Source of the DNA: Planctomycetota bacterium
GTDB lineage: Bacteria; Planctomycetota; SZUA-567
Length of the DNA: 35,911 nt
Assembly: GCA_031261425.1 (NCBI GenBank)
Contig: JAISJR010000041.1
Location: 1-35,911, forward strand
Direction of reading: 5' to 3'
Shown: one piece after another, positions 31,372-35,911 of the stretch
Layout of the letters: the number at the start of each line of letters is the position of its first letter
Position numbering within the stretch: position 1 is the stretch's first letter
Made by a program: the position numbers and the translations under genes
The notes under the pieces: generated by a model
Databases searched by the model: none
What the model saw: the letters and a program-made list of their open reading frames with translations, nothing else
What the model was told of the DNA's origin: nothing

Positions 31372-32166
31372 ATGCATTTCTATCGCGACTACTTTTCCGG
31401 TTGTCTTCTGCCGTGGCGCGGCGCGCGGTTGTTGTTGGCGGCGCCGCGCACGTGGCGTTGGGCGCTCGCGCCGCTCGTCGCGAATATCATTCTCTACGCG
31501 GCGCTGTTCGCGGCGGCGCTGTGGTTGCTCTCGCGCTATGAATGGTGGCATTTCGATTGGCAATTTTGGGGCGGTTGCGGCGCGTGGTTGGCGGAAAATC
31601 TGAACGCGGCGGGCAAATTTTTGCGCTATTTGGTCGGCGTGCCGGTGTTGGCGGCGGGCGGATATTTTACTTTCGCGGCGGTCGGGCAAATCGTCGCCGC
31701 GCCGTTTATCGACGGCTTGTCGGAAAAATGCGAAGCGCATTTGACCGGACGCGCGTCCGTCGCGGACGGCGTGCCGTTCGCGCGTTCGGTTTGGCTTAGT
31801 GTGGCGAGCGCGACGCGGATGTTGGCGCGGCAGATTTTCTGGCTGTTGCTGACCTTGCCGTTGTTATTGGTGCCGGTCGTCGGGCACGCGGCGTGGTTTT
31901 TGCTGAACAGTTATTTCACCGGACTGGGTTGGTTGGACGCGCCGCTCTCGCGGCATAATTGGACTTACGCCGAAAAAATCGCCGCTGGGCGCGCGCGAAA
32001 AATGGCGCTTACGGGCTTCGGTTCGATGGCGTTAATTATATTCGCCGTGCCGCTTACGGCGTTTTTATTGTTGCCGCTCGGCGTGGCGGGCGCGACGATT
32101 CTTTACGTCGAAATAGGAGAAAGAGAGGGAAAAGGGATAAGGGAAGAGGGAAAAGTAGAGAGTTAA
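31372..32166 (+). CDS. EI24/CysZ-like inner-membrane protein
   Basis: 264 residues from the ATG at 31372. Four or more hydrophobic segments: WALAPLVANIILYAALFAAA, FLRYLVGVPVLAAGGYF, the IFWLLLTLPLLLVPVV helix and FGSMALIIFAVPLTAFLL. The intervening AAPFIDGLSEKCEAHLTG and LLNSYFTGLGWLDAPLSRHNW segments fit the EI24 domain family (PF07264), which includes the sulfate permease CysZ. No cysteine-synthesis genes are nearby, so substrate is open. The C-terminus GEREGKGIREEGKVES is encoded by an E/A-family repeat and is probably a late addition. Confidence 0.8.
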   Translation: MHFYRDYFSGCLLPWRGARLLLAAPRTWRWALAPLVANIILYAALFAAALWLLSRYEWWHFDWQFWGGCGAWLAENLNAAGKFLRYLVGVPVLAAGGYFTFAAVGQIVAAPFIDGLSEKCEAHLTGRASVADGVPFARSVWLSVASATRMLARQIFWLLLTLPLLLVPVVGHAAWFLLNSYFTGLGWLDAPLSRHNWTYAEKIAAGRARKMALTGFGSMALIIFAVPLTAFLLLPLGVAGATILYVEIGEREGKGIREEGKVES

Positions 32167-32262
32167 GTAAGGGAAAAGGGAAAAGTAGAAAATCGCGCGT
32201 TTCTTAAATCCCTTAATCATCTTAAAATCCTTTTCCCTCTTCCCTTTTTCCTTTTCCCTCTT
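32108..32262. repeat. E-family heptamer hairpin, copy 2, overlapping a gene end
   Basis: GGGAAAA/GGGAAGA words start inside the preceding gene and carry its stop. After a spacer with GCGCGTTTCTTAAA come TTTTCCCTCTTCCC-like complementary words. An A-family fragment (GTAGAGAGTTAAG) is mixed in. Confidence 0.8.
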
Positions 32263-32269
32263 AAGTCAA

Positions 32270-32542
32270 ATGACAATCGCATTATCGGTGCAGATTTACG
32301 GGCGTGTGCAGGGCGTCGGCTTCCGCTACGCGGCGTTAGCCGAGGCGCAACGTCTCGGCTTGACCGGCTGGGTGCGCAACAATCCCGACGATAGCGTGGA
32401 GGTTTGGGCGGAAGGCGAAGACGCGCCGCTCGCGGAATTTTTGCGTTGGCTAAATCGCGGACCGCGTTTTGCCGCGGTCGAAACCGTCAATAGTTGCCGC
32501 CAACCGGCGACCGACCGGCATCGGAGTTTTACGATTGCCTGA
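32270..32542 (+). CDS. acyP: Acylphosphatase
   Basis: 90 residues, the family's size, ATG at 32270. It hydrolyses carboxyl-phosphate bonds of acyl phosphates. The phosphate loop GRVQGVGFRYAA is at about 11-22 with the catalytic Arg (position 19). GWVRNNPDDSVEVWAEG at 33-49 holds the catalytic Asn. The usual C-terminal strand is seen as FTIA. Housekeeping protein with no operon partner. Confidence 0.95.
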   Translation: MTIALSVQIYGRVQGVGFRYAALAEAQRLGLTGWVRNNPDDSVEVWAEGEDAPLAEFLRWLNRGPRFAAVETVNSCRQPATDRHRSFTIA

Positions 32543-32544
32543 AA

Positions 32545-32646
32545 TTTAGAGTTTAGAGATTAGAGTTGAGAGTTGAGCAAAGGTTGCGCTTCGCGCATCT
32601 ATAAAAATAAAACTCCACTCTCTCAACTCTAAACTCTCAACTCTAA
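32545..32646. repeat. A-family heptamer hairpin, copy 8
   Basis: TTAGAG-type words, GGTTGCGCTTCGCGCATC, AACTCCACT, then CTCAACTCTAAACTC-like words, between convergent acylphosphatase and DUF58 genes. Confidence 0.85.
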
Positions 32647-32648
32647 AT

Positions 32649-33953
32649 TCACAGCCGTCCGCTTTCCCTTACTTGTAGATAGCGATTGAGTAGCGGCGCG
32701 GTCAGTTCGGTCGGGACGACGTCGATGACTTCCACGCCGCCGCGGGACAGCGTTTGCAACGTGGCGGCGCGGTCGCGTTCGAGGCGATACACGACGGCTT
32801 GTTCGGCGGCATCTCGCCAAGCGGCGGCGGGCGCGTCGAGTCGTTGCCGCAACTGCGGCGAGCGCAACGCCGCGAAAATGACCAAATGCCGCCGCGCCAA
32901 AATCGTCAGCGCCGTGCGAAAATTGGCGCTGGCGAGGTCGTCGGCGAGGTCGGACAGCACGACGATAAGCGCCCGTTTTTTCTGGCGCTCTTGGAGCGTG
33001 GCGAAAATCGGGCGAAAATCCGTTTCGCGAAATTCGGCTTTGAGCGCGCCCAGTTGTCCGGCGAGCCACGCGGGTTGATAACGATTTTGCGGCGGCAAAT
33101 AGGCGACGACTTTATCGGCGAACACGCCTAATCCGCATTTATCGCCGCGCCGACCGGCGACCACGCCTAACATCAACGCGCTGTTGACCGCGTAGTCGAG
33201 TTTGCTACCGCCGCCGATTTCCAAACCCATCAGCCGCCCGCTGTCGAGCAAAATCAGCACCTCGCGATGTTGCTCGATTTGGTGGCGGCGCGCCATCAGT
33301 TTTTGCCGGCGGGCGCTGGCGCGCCAGTCGATATGGCGCAAGGCGTCGCCGCGCCGAAACGGGGCGAGATGCAAAAATTCCATTCCCGCGCCGCGGTCGC
33401 GCGCGCGCAATTTTTCGGCGGTCGCCGCGCCGCGCGCCGCCGCCAATTCGTCGGAAGCGGCGATTGCTTCGGGATAAATTTTGACGGTAGTTTCCGCCGC
33501 CTCCGCCGACCATTGCGCGGCAAACAAAAATCCGCGCTCGCGCCACCACGTCGCGCCGAACGCATATTCGCCGCGGCGGCTTATTTTCAGGGTGTAAGTC
33601 AGGCGCGCGTCGGATTTGGCGGCAATCGTTAAATCGCGGATAATTAACGGCGGCGCGGCGAGCGCGGGCGGAACGTCGCGCAGTCGTAGGGACACGGCTC
33701 GCGGCGCGTGATTTTTGACGAGGAGTTCAACGGAAAAATCAACGCCGCGCGGCGCGATTGCCGGCGCGAGGCGTTGAATAGCGAGGTGCTTTTTCCCGCC
33801 GCGCAAGCGGTAAAAATCGACGAGCGCCAAGACCGCGAATAATAAAAAGACGCCCGCCGCGCCGATGAGAGCGACCGGTAAAAACCACGCCGCCGCCGTG
33901 CCGATAAATATGGCGGCGCCGAAAAACAAGGCGTTGCGAGTGGGAATGAACAT
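32649..33953 (-). CDS. DUF58 domain protein (vWA-like), membrane-anchored
   Basis: 434 residues, ATG at 33953. Two membrane helices at the start (about 8-45), then beta-rich segments, and the DUF58 core FLHLAPFRRGDALRHIDWRASARR near 195-218. A von Willebrand A-like part follows: VLILLDSGRLMGL (MIDAS-like DxGxxM in place of DxSxSM), LGVVAGRRGDKCGLGVFAD and ALIVVLSDLAD. Such proteins usually sit in an operon with a MoxR-type AAA ATPase and further vWA proteins, thought to act as a chaperone for envelope complexes. Here it stands alone between repeats. The Ser residues of the standard MIDAS motif are reduced. Confidence 0.88.
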   Translation of the reverse strand: MFIPTRNALFFGAAIFIGTAAAWFLPVALIGAAGVFLLFAVLALVDFYRLRGGKKHLAIQRLAPAIAPRGVDFSVELLVKNHAPRAVSLRLRDVPPALAAPPLIIRDLTIAAKSDARLTYTLKISRRGEYAFGATWWRERGFLFAAQWSAEAAETTVKIYPEAIAASDELAAARGAATAEKLRARDRGAGMEFLHLAPFRRGDALRHIDWRASARRQKLMARRHQIEQHREVLILLDSGRLMGLEIGGGSKLDYAVNSALMLGVVAGRRGDKCGLGVFADKVVAYLPPQNRYQPAWLAGQLGALKAEFRETDFRPIFATLQERQKKRALIVVLSDLADDLASANFRTALTILARRHLVIFAALRSPQLRQRLDAPAAAWRDAAEQAVVYRLERDRAATLQTLSRGGVEVIDVVPTELTAPLLNRYLQVRESGRL

Positions 33954-33955
33954 AG

Positions 33956-34058
33956 TTTAGCGTTGAGAGTTTAGAGTTGAAAGTTGAGAGTTGAGAAAGC
34001 GGAGTTTTATTTTTAAGGTGCGCGAAGCGCAACCACCTTTTAACTTTCAACTCTCAAC
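33956..34058. repeat. A-family heptamer hairpin, copy 9 (inverted)
   Basis: GTTGAGAGTTTAGAG-type words, the inverted core GCGCGAAGCGCAACCACC, then TTTCAACTCTCAAC words. Between divergent genes. Confidence 0.8.
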
Positions 34059-34061
34059 TTT

Positions 34062-34090
34062 TTGCTTTTGCCCCGCCAAATAATTACAAT
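34062..34090 (+). promoter_or_regulatory. Candidate promoter of the small membrane-protein gene
   Basis: TTGCTT and TACAAT are exactly 17 bases apart, 44 nt before the ATG at 34135. Confidence 0.45.
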
Positions 34091-34134
34091 TCGCTTCCAA
34101 TAATTTGCGAACCTAAAAAAGAGAGGAAACAATT

Positions 34135-34662
34135 ATGTTCGACGTAATGGCAACACCCGCGCCGCCCCGCGCCAAAATTAAAACCGCGGCATTATGCGCG
34201 GTCGGCATCGGATTAAGTTTTGGCTTGTTATTTTTTCCGGCGGTGCGCGGCGGCTTGGGCGGGCTCGGCATCGTTATCGGCGCGTTGATTTTGCTCTACG
34301 CCGTCGGCAAATTGCTCGTTACTTTTCCGGCGGTAATGGCGCCGCGCGGTTTCGCGCGGTTGGCGCTTGCCGTCGTCGCGCTCGGCGTGGCGGGTTTGGC
34401 GCTCGGCGTGTATCTTTCGCCGGAATGGCGCGACTTTTTGACGGCGCATTTTAAGTCCGCGCTTGAACCGAAGTTGGCGATGGACGTTTGGCTGGCGCGG
34501 CTGAGCAAATGGGCGTTCGCCGGTTTCGTCATTGCGGCGGCGATTAGCGTCTTGTCATTGAGCAAACCCGGCACGGCGCTGTTGCGGGGCTTGGCGATTA
34601 TCGGCGACTTTTCCATAAAAATCGAACCGGTCAACGACGAGCCATCCGCCGCGACGGCGTGA
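34135..34662 (+). CDS. Small multi-pass membrane protein of unknown function
   Basis: 175 residues, ATG at 34135 with GAGAGGA eight bases upstream. Four predicted membrane helices: ALCAVGIGLSFGLLFF, GLGIVIGALILLYAVGKLL, LALAVVALGVAGLALGVYL, and WAFAGFVIAAAISVLSL. A short soluble N-terminus and a C-terminal tail IKIEPVNDEPSAATA face the cytoplasm or periplasm. I do not recognise the family. Its own promoter and ribosome site support it as a real gene; the next gene begins 73 nt later and may be co-transcribed. Confidence 0.75.
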   Translation: MFDVMATPAPPRAKIKTAALCAVGIGLSFGLLFFPAVRGGLGGLGIVIGALILLYAVGKLLVTFPAVMAPRGFARLALAVVALGVAGLALGVYLSPEWRDFLTAHFKSALEPKLAMDVWLARLSKWAFAGFVIAAAISVLSLSKPGTALLRGLAIIGDFSIKIEPVNDEPSAATA

Positions 34663-34735
34663 GGGAAGAGGGATTAGAGGAGAGGGGTTGGTGAACAGAT
34701 TTTCCGGCGAAACTTTTACCTAACCCCTTAAAACA

Positions 34736-35725
34736 ATGCGCTACCAAACGACGATTGACGAGACGCGCGAGTTTGTCGTCGAGACCGGCGGCGAGCGGTT
34801 TGATAAATTTTTAGGGCGCGTCGCGCCGGATTTTTCGCGCACTTTTTTGCAACAACTCGTCGCCGGCGGCTTGGCGACCCTCAACGGCAACGCCGCCAAA
34901 GCCGGACAAAAATTGCGCGGCGGCGAAACGGTCTGCCTGCAAATTCCGCGTCCGGTGGAAATGTCCGCCGCGCCGGAAAACCTACCGCTTGACGTTCTCT
35001 ACGAAGACGCCGCCGTCATTGTCGTCAACAAGCCCGCCGGTTTGGTCGCGCATCCGTCGCCGGGGCACGAAACCGGCACGTTGGTCAACGCGCTCCTTGG
35101 GCACTGCCGCGACCTCTCCGGCATCGGCGGCGAACTCCGCCCCGGCATCGTCCACCGGTTGGATAGGGACACGACCGGCTGTCTCGTCGCCGCCAAATCC
35201 GACGCCGCGCATCAGGCGTTAGCCGCGCAATTCGCCGCCCGCGCCGTCCGCAAAAAATATCTCGCGCTCACGCGCGGTTTGCCGCGCCCGCCCGCCGGCA
35301 AAGTGGAGGGCTACATTATGCGCCAGGCGGCGGACTGGCAACGTTTGCGCTTCGTCCCGCGCGAAAGTAGCGGCGGCAAATACTCGCTGACTTTTTACCG
35401 GACGCTCGCGACGCGCGGCGAGGTCGCGTTGGTCGAATGTGACCTGAAAACCGGTCGCACCCATCAAATTCGCCTGCACTTAAAATCCGTCGGCGCGCCG
35501 GTTTTGTGCGACGCGCTTTACGGGCGCGAAAGCGAGATTTCGCTCGCGACTTTGCGCGGCGAAAAAGCCGGTGAGACCGCGCCGCTGATGACGCGACAGG
35601 CGTTGCACGCGGCGGAATTGGCGTTCGCGCATCCGCTCACCGGCGAAGCGCTGACCTTTTCCGCGCCGTTGCCGCCGGATATGCGAACGCTGGTTGAAAG
35701 TTTAGAGTTGAGAGTTGAGAGTTAA
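34736..35725 (+). CDS. RluA-family pseudouridine synthase (RluD-like)
   Basis: 329 residues, ATG at 34736. It converts specific uridines in rRNA (or tRNA) to pseudouridine. Residues about 18-70 are an S4-like RNA-binding domain (GGERFDKFLGRVAPDFSRTFLQQLV). The catalytic domain has the NKPAGLVAHPSPGHETGTLVNALL segment, the catalytic-Asp motif RPGIVHRLDRDTTGCLV at about 136-152, KKYLALTRG, and the GRTHQIRLHL-x3-GAPVLCDALYG block. Length and the S4 domain point to the RluD/RluC group. The last residues (VESLELRVES) and the stop are encoded by an A-family repeat. Confidence 0.93.
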   Translation: MRYQTTIDETREFVVETGGERFDKFLGRVAPDFSRTFLQQLVAGGLATLNGNAAKAGQKLRGGETVCLQIPRPVEMSAAPENLPLDVLYEDAAVIVVNKPAGLVAHPSPGHETGTLVNALLGHCRDLSGIGGELRPGIVHRLDRDTTGCLVAAKSDAAHQALAAQFAARAVRKKYLALTRGLPRPPAGKVEGYIMRQAADWQRLRFVPRESSGGKYSLTFYRTLATRGEVALVECDLKTGRTHQIRLHLKSVGAPVLCDALYGRESEISLATLRGEKAGETAPLMTRQALHAAELAFAHPLTGEALTFSAPLPPDMRTLVESLELRVES

Positions 35726-35752
35726 GCGGAGGTTGCGCTTCGCGCATCTTAA
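35697..35752. repeat. A-family half element overlapping the rluD-like gene end
   Basis: GTTTAGAGTTGAGAGTTG-type words supply the gene's last residues and stop, then GGTTGCGCTTCGCGCATC. The right arm is replaced by a C-family repeat. Confidence 0.8.
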
Positions 35753-35911
35753 AAACTCGTGTTACGCGTAAAAAAAAGAGAAGCCACGAAAGAACACGAA
35801 AAGAACTTAACACGAATTTTCACGAATTAGACGAATTAACACGAATTTTTGTCCGTTTTTCGGCTCTTTAATTCGTGTAATTCGTGTAATTCGTGGACAA
35901 AAAAATCTCTC
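35753..35911 (-). repeat. C-family repeat copy 3, inverted, running off the window
   Basis: GTTACGCG, then AAAAAAGAGAAGCCAC, CGAAAGAACACGAAAAGAAC, ACACGAATT words, and finally ATTCGTGTAATTCGTGTAA-type words in the opposite sense. So the arms are inverted repeats with a GTCCGTTTTTCGG spacer. Confidence 0.8.

Overview
The window looks like chromosome from a Gram-negative bacterium. Two outer-membrane beta-barrel porins, several lipoproteins, a ComEC channel and an EI24/CysZ-type membrane protein show an outer and an inner membrane. GC is moderate to high, with strong use of GCG/GCC/CGC codons, and the order of housekeeping genes resembles no well-known model genome. The CT398-like zinc-ribbon protein, the AAA/PD-(D/E)XK protein, the coiled-coil porin and the huge palindromic intergenic repeats would fit a member of the Planctomycetes-Verrucomicrobia-Lentisphaerae-Kiritimatiellae sphere. 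That placement is inference and weak. No phage, CRISPR array, rRNA or recognisable transposase was seen.

Layout. 1-1392: 5'-truncated AAA-ATPase/PD-(D/E)XK protein. 1481-6965: a giant multi-module surface-glycan protein (tandem helical repeats, GT2 glycosyltransferase, polysaccharide pyruvyl transferase, NodB-type deacetylase, radical SAM/SPASM-like, SAM methyltransferase), broken into two reading frames by one extra base near 5895-5897. 7118-8746: PyrK-like flavoprotein and a CT398-like coiled-coil/zinc-ribbon protein. 9098-10302 (minus): ribosomal protein S20 and an amidohydrolase. 10515-14046: cation-diffusion-facilitator transporter and a very large Ala/Pro-rich FliK-like protein. 14105-16075 (minus): porin and uracil-DNA glycosylase. 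16646-17424: lipoprotein and a small acidic antitoxin-like protein, converging on class II fructose-bisphosphate aldolase (minus). 19111-21528: ComEC/Rec2. 21934-25878: hypothetical protein, hendecad coiled-coil membrane protein, second porin, retropepsin-like protein. 25884-26702 (minus): purine nucleoside phosphorylase. 27086-27158: tRNA-Asn. 27356-30570: ABC-3 metal transporter ATPase and permease, LolA/LolB-like lipoprotein, HU-family protein. 30762-31079 (minus): small NrdD-C-terminus-like protein. 31372-35725: EI24/CysZ-like protein, acylphosphatase, DUF58 protein (minus), small membrane protein, RluA-type pseudouridine synthase.

Most genes are single housekeeping units rather than operons. 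Nearly every gap longer than about 100 bp is filled by repeat elements. Several families (A, D, E, G here) are built the same way: two inverted arms made of degenerate 7-nt words around a short core. Different families use different words (AGAGTTK, TTAAAAA, GGGAAAA, CAGTGGN). Other families are a C family of 9-10-nt ATTCGTGTTA words, a B element with 9-11-bp terminal inverted repeats that is nested inside an A element, and an F family of multi-hairpin palindromes. Members have entered coding sequence in frame (comEC, the FliK-like gene) and supply stop codons and C-terminal tails to several genes. The two most notable things here are the fused glycan enzyme with its single-base break and the shared heptanucleotide architecture of unrelated repeat families.
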